From positions 82,321 through 146,320 of the forward strand of contig NZ_BMRE01000017.1 of the NCBI RefSeq assembly GCF_014648475.1: DNA of 64,000 nt, read 5' to 3'. Positions within the stretch are counted from its first letter, which is position 1. Each line of letters starts with the position of its first letter. Shown piece after piece: positions 33,957 through 41,852 of this stretch. This DNA is from Lentzea flava (GTDB lineage: Bacteria; Actinomycetota; Actinomycetes; Mycobacteriales; Pseudonocardiaceae). Under the pieces are notes generated by a model, which was not told the DNA's origin, ran no database searches, and saw only the letters and a program-made list of their open reading frames with translations. A program made the position numbers and the translations under genes.

Positions 33957-34027
33957 GACCCACGTCACGACGGCCGTGAAACGCTCTGCAACAGCGTTGA
34001 CACTGGGTTCGACTCCCAGGTGGGTCT
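33957..34027 (+). tRNA. tRNA-Cys(GCA): tRNA-Cys (anticodon GCA)
   Basis: 71 nt. Acceptor GACCCAC/GTGGGTC perfect, D stem CACG/CGTG with only 5 bases in the loop, anticodon stem ACGCT/AGCGT with loop CTGCAAC (anticodon GCA), T arm CTGGG-TTCGACT-CCCAG. Discriminator T, the universal Cys identity base (U73). CCA not encoded. Lies antisense over the last ~20 codons of the phosphatase-like gene. Confidence 0.88.
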
Positions 34028-34738
34028 CGACAGGACGCCGAGGAACGCCTCGTGCAGGACACCGTTGGTGGCCAGCACGACGTCCTCGGTGATCGTCACG
34101 CGGCCGCCGGCCTCCTGCACGAGCACCGGCAGGCACGCCAGGTCGAACTCGTCCAGCTGGGCGCCGGCGACCACGATCGCGTCGGCTTCACCGGTGACGA
34201 GGCTCAGCACCGAGACGCTGTTGTCGACGACGACGCATCCGTCCAAAGCGGGCTTCTTCTTGCCGTGCAAGCACACTCGGGCGCCGACAACGGAGTCCTG
34301 TGTGGACACACGTGCGGCGGTCTCGTCCGCGCCGTTGAACACACGGCATCCGATGCCGCGCCCCGCCGCCATGGTGAGGCCGAGCGACGGCAGGGCCGAC
34401 ACCGCGAGCGCTGGTCCGTGTGCGTCCGTCATGGCCAGGTCCACCGAGTACGTCGGCCGTCCGCGCACGAAGTCCGCCGTGCCGCTGATCGGGTCGACGA
34501 GCCAGCGCCTGCCCGAGGTTCCGCACCGCTCAGGGCGTTCCTCACCGGCGACGCCGTCGTCGGGCACGGCCTCGGTCAGCCTTCTGCGCACGAGGTCCTC
34601 GATCGCGAGGTCGATGGCGGTCACCTCGCTGCCGTCCGCCTTGTGCCGCACGTGCAGGGTGTCCGACGCGAACGCGCCCGCCGCCAGTTCCGCGGCCTCC
34701 CGCACGATGCGCAACGCCAGATCCAGATCGGTCCACAT
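33965..34738 (-). CDS. Inositol monophosphatase-family protein with altered metal motif
   Basis: 257 aa starting MWTDLDLALRIVREAAELAAG. Family landmarks are present: DGSEVTAIDLAIEDLV, GEE near residue 68, WLVDPISGTADFVRG near 80, and LDEFDLACLPVLVQEAGGRVT near 205. The central motif is normally D-P-I-D-G-T. Here the second Asp, a metal ligand, is Ser. Activity may be reduced or changed. The nearest use by motif (DP.DGT..FVRG) is HisN-type histidinol phosphatase, or inositol phosphatase. The final ~20 residues (TWESNPVSTLLQ...) are antisense to tRNA-Cys and unlikely to be conserved. Divergent from the ArsR-like gene. Confidence 0.8.
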   Translation of the reverse strand: MWTDLDLALRIVREAAELAAGAFASDTLHVRHKADGSEVTAIDLAIEDLVRRRLTEAVPDDGVAGEERPERCGTSGRRWLVDPISGTADFVRGRPTYSVDLAMTDAHGPALAVSALPSLGLTMAAGRGIGCRVFNGADETAARVSTQDSVVGARVCLHGKKKPALDGCVVVDNSVSVLSLVTGEADAIVVAGAQLDEFDLACLPVLVQEAGGRVTITEDVVLATNGVLHEAFLGVLSRPTWESNPVSTLLQSVSRPS

Positions 34739-34778
34739 GGCCGGGAGCTTGTCGTCCGGTGCCGGTCGCAGGTAACTG

Positions 34779-34797
34779 ATGTAGCGTTGTGCTACAT
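34779..34797. promoter_or_regulatory. Operator-like inverted repeat before the ArsR-like gene
   Basis: ATGTAGC, 5-base spacer GTTGT, GCTACAT: a perfect 7-bp inverted repeat. The last ATG-containing arm overlaps the start codon at 34796. A regulator bound here would block its own translation-start region, which suits autoregulation by the ArsR-like protein. Confidence 0.55.
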
Positions 34798-35770
34798 GAT
34801 CGAGTTCGTGCTCGGCGAGTCCGACCTGGTCGACGTGCGGTTCGCCGTGTCGCCGCTCAACGAGCTCACGCTCAGCCTCCGCGTGCTCAAGGACCCGGCC
34901 AAGTACCCGCTGCACCTGCCGTTCGCGCGCCGGGTCCGCGACGTCGACACCGAGGTCCTGCTCGCCCTGTCCAACGACCGCGGCTGGACGCCGGACTTCC
35001 TCAGCCCCCGCCCGCTGACACCGTTCACGAAGATCGAGGACGAGTTCGCCGCACTCCGCGGGGTCTCCACCCGCACCATGCGACGCGACCTGCGCGCGGT
35101 GCTCGGCGAGGTGCCCGCCGTGCTCCGCGACCGCAACCGCGTGCTCGACGCGCTGGAGACCTACTGGGAAGTGGTGTTCTCCGGTCATTGGGACCGCATG
35201 CGCACCGTTCTCGAGGCGGACATCGCCCACCGCGGTCGGGAGATGGCCCAGCACGGACTCGCGGCGATGCTCTCCGGCATCTCCGACCGGATCACGTTCG
35301 TCAGCCCCGTCGTCCGGGTGCACATCGCGGGCGTCGAACCGCGGCGCGTCGAGGCCGGGGGACAGGGACTCACCCTGGTGCCCAGCGTGTTCGCCCGGCG
35401 CACGGCGGTGCCCGTCGACCCGGCCGCACCACCGTTGCTGATCTACGCGGCCCGCGGGCTCGGCACGGTGTGGGAGACCGGCAGGGCGCACGGCCCCGCG
35501 GCGCTGGCCGGCGTGCTCGGCCAGGTGCGGGCGGACCTGCTGGCAGGCCTCGGCGAACCGCGTTCGTCCACCGACATCGCGCGGCGCACCGGAGTCACGA
35601 CCTCGGCGGTGAACCAGCACCTGCGGGCGTTGCGCGACGCCGGCCTGGTCGCCTCCCAACGGCACGGCCGCAGCGTCGTGTACGCCCGCACCGAACTCGG
35701 GGAAGCCCTCGTTTCCCATTCCGTGGGACGGGGAAGCAAGACCGCGCACCCGCCGTTGCCACCGACATGA
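34796..35770 (+). CDS. ArsR-like winged-helix regulator (DUF5937 type)
   Basis: 324 aa starting MIEFVLGESDLVDVRFAVSPLNEL, a typical N-terminus of the long ArsR-like group. C-terminal winged helix about residues 240-310 (SSTDIARRTGVTTSAVNQHLRALRDAGLVASQRHGRSVVYARTELG). The start has no good ribosome binding site and lies within an inverted repeat, suggesting a leaderless or tightly autoregulated mRNA. Overlaps the DUF1684 gene by 4 bp (ATGA), so the two are co-translated. The ligand of the central domain is unknown. Similar plan to the protein at 9138. Confidence 0.85.
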   Translation: MIEFVLGESDLVDVRFAVSPLNELTLSLRVLKDPAKYPLHLPFARRVRDVDTEVLLALSNDRGWTPDFLSPRPLTPFTKIEDEFAALRGVSTRTMRRDLRAVLGEVPAVLRDRNRVLDALETYWEVVFSGHWDRMRTVLEADIAHRGREMAQHGLAAMLSGISDRITFVSPVVRVHIAGVEPRRVEAGGQGLTLVPSVFARRTAVPVDPAAPPLLIYAARGLGTVWETGRAHGPAALAGVLGQVRADLLAGLGEPRSSTDIARRTGVTTSAVNQHLRALRDAGLVASQRHGRSVVYARTELGEALVSHSVGRGSKTAHPPLPPT

Positions 35771-36507
35771 GCTTCGCGGAGGACTGGCAGACCTGGAAGA
35801 CGGAGCGGGAGAAGAGCCTGGCCGACCCGTACGGGTGGCTCGCGCTGGTCTCGCTCGACTGGCTGGAGACCACCCCACGCGCCTATGAAGGACTACCGGG
35901 CGTGTGGTGGCAGGACGACGACGCGGCGTACTGGCAGAACGACGGAGAAACGCAGCGCTTCGAGCTCGTCCAGAGCGGCCCCGGCGCGCGCGTCACGGCC
36001 GGTGACGTCGAGATCGAGATCGCACGGCGCGGCGGGTACCTGATCCGCGTCCACGACCCGAAGGCCGAGGTGCTGCGGAACTTCCGCGGTGTGCCGTCGT
36101 ACGAACCGCAGCAGCAGTGGGTGATCGAGGGCGTGTACGAACCGTTCGACGCTCCCATTCCCACGACCGTCGGTGCGGTCGTGGAAGGACTCAGCCACGT
36201 CTACGAAGCACCGGGCCGTGTGCGGTTCACGTACAACGGCGCCGAGCACACGCTCACGGCGTTCAACGGACGCAACGGCGGCCTGAACATCCTCTTCACC
36301 GACGCCACCAGCGGCGTGACCACGTACGCGGCGAACCGGTCTCTGGCCGCCACTCCGGTGGACGGCAAGGTCGTGCTCGACTTCAACCGCGCGACGAACC
36401 TGCCGTGCGCGTTCACGGACTTCGCGACCTGCCCGCTGCCGCCCGCGGGCAACCACCTGCCGTTCGCCGTCGAGGCGGGGGAGAAGACGCCGTACGAGCG
36501 GGGTTAG
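35767..36507 (+). CDS. DUF1684 family protein
   Basis: 246 aa starting MSFAEDWQTWKTEREKSLADPYGWLALVSLDWL, matching the usual DUF1684 opening (WR..R...L....GWL.L.GL.WL). A DVEIEIARRGGYLIRVHDP segment follows, then R.F.G...Y, and a C-terminal block with DFNRATNLPCAFTDFATCPLPPAGNHLPFAVEAGE that matches the family's N-P.C.F......CP.PP..N.L... signature. Cytoplasmic. Biochemical function not established. Co-transcribed with the regulator. Confidence 0.85.
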   Translation: MSFAEDWQTWKTEREKSLADPYGWLALVSLDWLETTPRAYEGLPGVWWQDDDAAYWQNDGETQRFELVQSGPGARVTAGDVEIEIARRGGYLIRVHDPKAEVLRNFRGVPSYEPQQQWVIEGVYEPFDAPIPTTVGAVVEGLSHVYEAPGRVRFTYNGAEHTLTAFNGRNGGLNILFTDATSGVTTYAANRSLAATPVDGKVVLDFNRATNLPCAFTDFATCPLPPAGNHLPFAVEAGEKTPYERG

Positions 36508-37202
36508 AAGAACTCGTCGAGCAAGCGGTACCAGGCGAGCCTGTCGGGGCGGGGGGTGAGGCCGTAGGCGCGGTCGAACGCGGCTGCGGCCTCCTCGCCC
36601 AACTCCCTGTGCGCCAGCGCGAGATCGCGGTGCCGGTCGGACACGCCCAGCCGGGACACGTCGATCAGCACGGTCGAGCCGTCCGGGCGCAGCAGCACGT
36701 TCGGCGGGCAGAAGTCCCCGTGCGCCACCACGAGATCCTCGTCCTGCGGCGCACTCGACACCAGCCGCTCCAGCAGTTCGGACGGCGTGGCCCCGAGGTT
36801 GTCGTCGTCGAAGTCGTCCGGATCGACGAGACCCGCTTCGACGTTCTGCCGCGCCTTCTCGATCATGACGGCCACGCGCGCGTCGAACGGGCACGTGGCG
36901 ACCGGCAAGGCGTGCAACGACCGCAGCACCGTGCCCATGACGGTCCCCGCCAGCACCGGATCGACCGAGGCCAGCGACGGCGCCCCGACGTCGGCCAGCA
37001 CCAGCCAGTCGTCCACGAACGCCCTGATCTCCGGCACCTCGAAGCGTTCGCCCAGCCACCGCAACCGGTCGCGCTCGTCCACCCCGGCGCGCTTCACGTA
37101 GGCCGAGCCCGCCTTCCAGACGTCGCCGGACAGTCCTTCGTGGTCGCGCGACCACACGACGTCCGCGCCGACCGCGCGCACCACCTCCGCGGGAATCTCC
37201 AC
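36504..37202 (-). CDS. APH-family small-molecule phosphotransferase
   Basis: 232 aa from a GTG (VEIPAEVVRAVGADVVWSRDHEGLSGDVW). Kinase landmarks: AYVKRAG with the ATP-binding Lys, VVAHGDFCPPNVLL near residue 150 (Brenner motif, catalytic Asp), and LIDVSRLGVSDRHRDLALAHREL near 178 with the metal Asp. This matches the aminoglycoside 3'-phosphotransferase-like group. Could confer resistance or phosphorylate a sugar-like metabolite. The start is uncertain: the frame is open upstream, but the GTG gives the usual N-terminus. Tail-to-tail 4-bp overlap with DUF1684. Confidence 0.8.
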   Translation of the reverse strand: MEIPAEVVRAVGADVVWSRDHEGLSGDVWKAGSAYVKRAGVDERDRLRWLGERFEVPEIRAFVDDWLVLADVGAPSLASVDPVLAGTVMGTVLRSLHALPVATCPFDARVAVMIEKARQNVEAGLVDPDDFDDDNLGATPSELLERLVSSAPQDEDLVVAHGDFCPPNVLLRPDGSTVLIDVSRLGVSDRHRDLALAHRELGEEAAAAFDRAYGLTPRPDRLAWYRLLDEFF

Positions 37203-37305
37203 CCCTTGATCGAACCATTGCCACGTTCCAGGCGAGCAGCGTGGTCGTTCAGCGGTGAGCGAACGGTGTTGACCTCCAGTAAAGTCGAGGTTTGATGCTG
37301 ATGGC

Positions 37306-37734
37306 ATGACGATCAAGTACCTCACCGTTGCCGTTCGCGTCCTGTTCGGGGCGCTGTTCGCGTTCTCCGGCTTCACCGGGCTCTTCGGCCTGGGATCGCA
37401 GTCGATGGAGGGCATGCCCGCCGAGGCGGTCGCGTTCGCCACCGCTCTCGGCGAGAGCGGGTTCATCATGCCCGTCACCAAGGTGGTCGAACTGCTGGCC
37501 GGAATCATGTTGCTGGTCAACAGGTTCGCACCGCTGGCGCTGGCCCTGCTGGCGCCGCTCGTGGTCGGCATCTTCGGTTTCCACGTGCTGCTGGCGCCCA
37601 GCGGCGCGATCATGGCCGTGCTGATCGCGGTGGCCGAGATCTACCTGGCCTGGGCCTACCGCGACGCGTTCAAGCCGATGCTGAAGCCACGTCACTCACA
37701 GGCGATGCCGTCCTTGTCGCTGTCCAACCGGTAG
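37306..37734 (+). CDS. DoxX-family membrane protein
   Basis: 142 aa with four predicted transmembrane helices: VAVRVLFGALFAFSGFTGLF, IMPVTKVVELLAGIMLLV, LALALLAPLVVGIFGFHVLL and AIMAVLIAVAEIYLAWAY. The E in KVVELLAG and the overall four-helix plan are typical of DoxX. Members take part in redox or lipid-linked membrane processes, mostly undefined. The C-terminal ~14 residues overlap the convergent excalibur gene by 43 bp. Confidence 0.8.
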   Translation: MTIKYLTVAVRVLFGALFAFSGFTGLFGLGSQSMEGMPAEAVAFATALGESGFIMPVTKVVELLAGIMLLVNRFAPLALALLAPLVVGIFGFHVLLAPSGAIMAVLIAVAEIYLAWAYRDAFKPMLKPRHSQAMPSLSLSNR

Positions 37735-38558
37735 ATGTCGCTGCCGATGACGCGGATCGGGCCTGCGACGTACGCGGGCCCGCCACCGCTGCCACCCGCG
37801 CAGTCGACGTCGGACGCGATCGGCACGCAGCCGCTGTAGTTCGGGTCGCACTTCGGCTGCGGTGCCGGAGCGGGAACCGGCTGCGGCTGCGGTTGGGGTT
37901 GAGGCTGTGGCTGGGGTTGCGGCTTGGGCTGCGCGACCGCCGGGGGAGTGGTGGTGGTGGTGGTCGTCGTCGTTGTCGTGGTGGTAGTTGTGGTCGTGGT
38001 CGGCTGCACCGTCGTGGTCGTCGTGGTGGGTGCGGCCGTCGTCGTGCTCAACGCGGAACCCTTGTCCGAACCACCGACCGCGGCGCCGATGATGCCGATG
38101 ACGAAGAAGAACCCCAACAGGCTGGCCGCGCTGATCGCCACCGGCGCCACCCACGACTTCGGCCTGGACGCGACCGGCACCACCGCGCCCTGCGGAATCT
38201 CACGCGGCATGCGCAGCACGATCTGCAGCAGCCCGTTGGAGCCGCGCTGCACCAACGCCGTGCACCCCGCCGACCCACCGCCGGATTCCACGTGCATCAG
38301 CACCGGCGCATACCGTTGCGACATCAGGAAGGTCAGCTCGCCCACCCGCCGGCCGTCGAGCCGCACCTCGATGCCGCGCTGACCGCGGTACTTGCCCGCG
38401 GCGATGGTGCACCACGTCAGATGCACGGCGACGTGCCGCGTGACGCCGTCCGGAACGGCGTACCTGGCCAGTGCGTCCTGGTGGTGCTCCTCGCCGGTGA
38501 CGGTCACCGTCACCTCGCCGGGCACCATCACCAGTCCGGCGGCCGAGTTCTCGATCAC
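37692..38558 (-). CDS. Membrane-anchored protein with Thr and Pro/Gln tracts and excalibur-like domain
   Basis: 288 aa from a GTG with GAGGGAG upstream. Residues 1-135 are a cytoplasmic domain I do not recognise (VPGEVTVTVTGEEHHQDALARYA...). One transmembrane helix follows (VAISAASLLGFFFVIGIIGAAV). Outside: an uninterrupted Thr tract, a (Pro-Gln)n tract, and a C-terminal calcium-binding excalibur-like domain (CDPNYSGCVP ... DSDKDGIACE). The tracts would span the cell wall and present the domain outside. Partner unknown. Confidence 0.75.
   Translation of the reverse strand: MIENSAAGLVMVPGEVTVTVTGEEHHQDALARYAVPDGVTRHVAVHLTWCTIAAGKYRGQRGIEVRLDGRRVGELTFLMSQRYAPVLMHVESGGGSAGCTALVQRGSNGLLQIVLRMPREIPQGAVVPVASRPKSWVAPVAISAASLLGFFFVIGIIGAAVGGSDKGSALSTTTAAPTTTTTTVQPTTTTTTTTTTTTTTTTTTPPAVAQPKPQPQPQPQPQPQPQPVPAPAPQPKCDPNYSGCVPIASDVDCAGGSGGGPAYVAGPIRVIGSDIYRLDSDKDGIACE
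37880..38025. repeat. Simple repeats coding Pro-Gln and Thr tracts
   Basis: Within the excalibur-like gene. Alternating gctgtggctggggttg-type units give (QP)n and a ggtggtggt/gtcgtcgtt run gives about 18 consecutive Thr. Length is likely variable between strains. Confidence 0.7.
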
Positions 38559-38713
38559 GTCGCGCTCCCTCGTGGTGGGCGTTCGTACGCCTGACCATCG
38601 AGCGGTCACGCCAGGTGTTACCGAGAGTGCCGCGAGATTGTGCCGACCGGGTGAAAAGCGGCCTCAGGTGTCACGCCGAGCCGATGATCACCGATGTAAG
38701 CCCTTTCCCTGGC

Positions 38714-39691
38714 TCAGGCGCTGGTCCGCAGCACCAGCGAGGTGGGCAGCAGCACCGACGGCGGCAGCCCCTCCTCGCCCTCGATCTCGGCGAGGAGGCG
38801 CCACGTCAGCATCCGCCCGAACTTCTCCACGTCCTGCCTCACCGTCGTCAGCGGCGGCACCGCGGGCACCGAGTCGTCGAACCCCACCACGGCCACGTCG
38901 TCCGGCACCCGGCGACCGGCCGCGTGCAGCACCTGCAACGCGCCGAGCGCCATGATGTCCGCGGCCACGAACACCGCGTCCAGCTCGGGCTCGCGGGCCA
39001 GCAACGACCTCATCGCGAACGCCCCGCCCTCCGGCGTGAAGTCCGCGTGCACCACCAGGTCCGTGCGCCGGCCGGACATCGCCCGCCGCCACCCGGACAA
39101 CCGGTCGAGCCCCACGGCCATGTCCGCGGGGCCGGCGATGGTCGCGATCCGCTCACACCCCAGTGAGATCAGGTGCTGCGTCGCCTCCACCGCGCCGGTG
39201 AAGTTGTCCGAGTCGACGTACGGCACGGGCCCGCCGGCCAGCGGCCGCCCGCCCGCCACGACCGGCAAGCCGTTGTCGTGCAACAACGACAGCAGCGGGT
39301 CGTGGCCGTGCAGGCTGATCACCAACGCCCCGTCGACGTGCCCGCTCGTCAGGTACGAGCCGACGTCACCGGGCTGGCTCATCATCAGCACCAGCTGGGT
39401 GCGGTGCCCGGCCAGTTCGGCGTGGACCCCGCGCATGACGCCCGCGAAGAACGGATCCGTCAGCACACGGCCGCTCGGTTCGGAGACGACCAGAGCGATC
39501 GCGTGCGCGCGGTGGCCCGCCAACGACCGTGCGGCATGGTTCGGCGTGTAGTCGAGTTGCATGACCGCTCGCCGCACCGCCTCCCGTGCCCGAGCACTCA
39601 CGTGCGGCGCGCCGTTGAGCACTCGGGACACGGTGGACTTCGACACCCCGGCAAGCCGGGCGACCTCGTCGATGCCGGGGCGCCGGGTCAT
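38714..39691 (-). CDS. LacI-family regulator, paralog at the end of the ceb operon
   Basis: 325 aa starting MTRRPGIDEVARLAGVSKSTVSRVLNGAPHVS. LacI HTH at residues 5-50 and a periplasmic-binding-protein-like sensor afterwards (ALVVSEPSGRVLTDPFFAGVMRGVHAELAG; GHVDGALVISLHGHDPLL; FDDSVPAVPPLTTVRQD). Closely similar along its length to the LacI protein at 44196. The ATG overlaps the bglC stop by 4 bp, so it is the last gene of the operon it may regulate. No own promoter visible. Likely binds the same palindrome class. Confidence 0.9.
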   Translation of the reverse strand: MTRRPGIDEVARLAGVSKSTVSRVLNGAPHVSARAREAVRRAVMQLDYTPNHAARSLAGHRAHAIALVVSEPSGRVLTDPFFAGVMRGVHAELAGHRTQLVLMMSQPGDVGSYLTSGHVDGALVISLHGHDPLLSLLHDNGLPVVAGGRPLAGGPVPYVDSDNFTGAVEATQHLISLGCERIATIAGPADMAVGLDRLSGWRRAMSGRRTDLVVHADFTPEGGAFAMRSLLAREPELDAVFVAADIMALGALQVLHAAGRRVPDDVAVVGFDDSVPAVPPLTTVRQDVEKFGRMLTWRLLAEIEGEEGLPPSVLLPTSLVLRTSA

Positions 39692-41037
39692 GAGGCGATT
39701 GCGTTGCTGCGCGCCACCGCGGAGAACCAGCGGGCGCTCATCTTCGGCGTCCGCACCTGCGTCTCGTAGTCGACGTGCACGATGCCGAACCTCTTCGCGT
39801 AGCCCTCGGCCCACTCGAAGTTGTCCATCAACGACCAGCAGAAGTAGCCCCGCAGGTCCACACCGGCTTCGATCGCGGCGTGCGCGGCCCTCAGGTGCGA
39901 GGCCAGGTACTCGGTGCGCTCCGCGTCGTCGACCCCCGGCTGGTCCGGGTACGCCGCACCGTTCTCGGTGATGTACAGGGGAATCGACGGGTAGTCGTGG
40001 TGCACCCGCAGCAGCACGGACGTGAGCCCGTCCGGCCGCACCTCCCAGCCCATGTCGGTGACCGGCGCGTCGCGGCGGGGGAACGAGTGGTCCCCGACGC
40101 CGACCCACGGCGACGGCCCGATCTCGCCCGGCTGGGAGCTGACGTAGTGCTCGGTGTAGTAGTTGACGCCGAGCATGTCCATCGGGCCCGAGATCGTCTT
40201 GAGGTCGCCCTCGTGGATCACCGACGAGAACCCGAACGGCTCCAGGTCCTCCACGACGTCGGCCGGGTAGTGGCCGTTCAGCAACGGGTCCAGGAAGATC
40301 CGCTGCTGCAGCCCGTCGAGCCGCCGCGCCACGTCCTGGTCGGCCTCGGACGACGGGTCGGCCGGGATGATCGGGTACATGTTGAGCGTGATGCCGAGCT
40401 GCTTGTTCGCGCCGCGGATCACCTCGCCCGCGAGGCCGTGCGCGAGCAGCAGGTGGTGCACGGCGGCCACGGCGGCGTCCGGCTCGGTGCGGCCCGGCGC
40501 GTGGATTCCCGCGGCATAGCCGAGGAACGCCGCGCACCACGGCTCGTTCAGCGTCGTGAAGCCGTCGACGCGGTCGCCCAGCGCCTCGACCACCGACTCG
40601 GCGTACTCCGTGAACCGGTAGGCCGTGTCGCGGGTCGCCCAGCCACCGGTGTCCTCCAGCTTCTGCGGCAGGTCCCAGTGGTAGAGCGTGGGCCACGGCT
40701 TGATCCCGTGCTCCAGCAACGTGTCCACGAGCCGGCGGTAGAAGTCGAGCCCTGCCTGGTTGACCGCCCCGCCGTCGGGCCGCACCCGCGGCCACGCGAT
40801 CGAGAACCGGTAGGCGCCCAGGCCGAGGTCGGCCATCATCCGCACGTCCTGCTCGAACCGGCGGTAGTGGTCGGCACCGGGTTCACCGGTGTGGCCGCCC
40901 ACGACCTTGCCGGGTACGCGGCAGAACGCGTCCCAGATCGAGTCGGTGCGACCGTCGACGTCGGTCGCACCCTCGACCTGGAACGCGGCGGTGGCCGCAC
41001 CCCACAAGAACCCGTCCGGGAAAGCGATGTCCTTCAC
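39688..41037 (-). CDS. bglC: GH1 beta-glucosidase (BglC-like)
   Basis: 449 aa starting VKDIAFPDGFLWGAATAAFQVEGA, the standard GH1 opening. The GTG at 41037 has AAGGGG at good spacing; another GTG 6 bases earlier lacks one. Acid/base Glu in TTLNEPW near residue 163, nucleophile Glu in YITENGA near residue 355. Cytoplasmic (no signal). In Streptomyces the gene next to cebEFG encodes BglC, which hydrolyses imported cellobiose/cellotriose to glucose. The same position and order here support that role. Confidence 0.92.
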   Translation of the reverse strand: MKDIAFPDGFLWGAATAAFQVEGATDVDGRTDSIWDAFCRVPGKVVGGHTGEPGADHYRRFEQDVRMMADLGLGAYRFSIAWPRVRPDGGAVNQAGLDFYRRLVDTLLEHGIKPWPTLYHWDLPQKLEDTGGWATRDTAYRFTEYAESVVEALGDRVDGFTTLNEPWCAAFLGYAAGIHAPGRTEPDAAVAAVHHLLLAHGLAGEVIRGANKQLGITLNMYPIIPADPSSEADQDVARRLDGLQQRIFLDPLLNGHYPADVVEDLEPFGFSSVIHEGDLKTISGPMDMLGVNYYTEHYVSSQPGEIGPSPWVGVGDHSFPRRDAPVTDMGWEVRPDGLTSVLLRVHHDYPSIPLYITENGAAYPDQPGVDDAERTEYLASHLRAAHAAIEAGVDLRGYFCWSLMDNFEWAEGYAKRFGIVHVDYETQVRTPKMSARWFSAVARSNAIAS

Positions 41038-41039
41038 CT

Positions 41040-41852
41040 TCACCCCTTCACAGCGCCCTGCATCACGCCCGCGACGATCTGCCGCCCGAGCACCAAGAAC
41101 ACGACCAAGACCGGAACCGTCGCGAGAGTCGTTCCGGCGAGCACGAGCGAGTAGTCGACGTAGTAGCCGCTCTGCAGCTTCTCCAGCGCGACCTGGAGCG
41201 TCGGGTTGTCGGCGTTCAGCACGACCAGCGGCCACAGGAAGTCGTTCCAGGACTGCATGAACGTGAAGACTCCGAGCATCGCGGCAGCCGGGCGGGCGGC
41301 AGGCAGTGCGACGTGCCAGAACACCCGCCACAGGCTGCAGCCGTCCATCCGCGCCGCCTCGACGAGCTCGTCGGGGACGGCGTCGACCAGGTACTGCCGC
41401 ATCCAGAACACACCGAACGCGGTGACGAGGTTCGGCACGATCACGGCCTCGAGCTCACCGGCCCAGCCGAACTCCGCCATCGCCATGTACAGCGGGATGA
41501 TGCCGAGCTGCGTCGGCACTGCCAACGTTGCCACCACGAACAGGAACAGCACGCCCCGGCCGCGGAACCGCAGCTTGGCGAACGCGAACCCGGCGAGCGC
41601 CGACAGCAGCACCACCGACAGCGTCACGGTGCCGGACACGATGAAGCTGTTGCCCAGCGCCTTCCAGAACGGGATCGTGTCGAACACCCGCGCCGCGTTG
41701 GCGAAGAAGTTTCCGCCGGGGATCAGCGTGAAATCGCCGGTCAGCACCGAGTTGTCGCGGCTGGCCACCAGGTACGACCAGTAGAACGGAAAAGCCGAGC
41801 CCAGCACGAACGCGGCCAGCACCCCGTAGACCACAAAGGACGGACGTTTCAC
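41040..41852 (-). CDS. cebG: Sugar ABC transporter permease (CebG-like)
   Basis: 270 aa from a GTG overlapping the cebF stop (GTGA). Six predicted transmembrane helices. The EAA loop is VEAARMDGCSLWRVFWHVALPAARP near residue 185, which docks the ATPase. MalG-type. Second permease of the cellobiose-type importer. No ATPase gene lies in the operon, as is usual where a shared MsiK-type ATPase energises several importers. Confidence 0.9.
   Translation of the reverse strand: MKRPSFVVYGVLAAFVLGSAFPFYWSYLVASRDNSVLTGDFTLIPGGNFFANAARVFDTIPFWKALGNSFIVSGTVTLSVVLLSALAGFAFAKLRFRGRGVLFLFVVATLAVPTQLGIIPLYMAMAEFGWAGELEAVIVPNLVTAFGVFWMRQYLVDAVPDELVEAARMDGCSLWRVFWHVALPAARPAAAMLGVFTFMQSWNDFLWPLVVLNADNPTLQVALEKLQSGYYVDYSLVLAGTTLATVPVLVVFLVLGRQIVAGVMQGAVKG

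Noticed and set aside
33957..34060. tRNA-Cys as an integration site of a mobile element
   Set aside because: No integrase gene and no repeated tRNA 3' end seen in the window.
37920..38025. The ggtggtggt tract as a microsatellite or regulatory repeat
   Set aside because: It is in frame within a minus-strand gene and codes a Thr tract, a normal cell-wall spacer.
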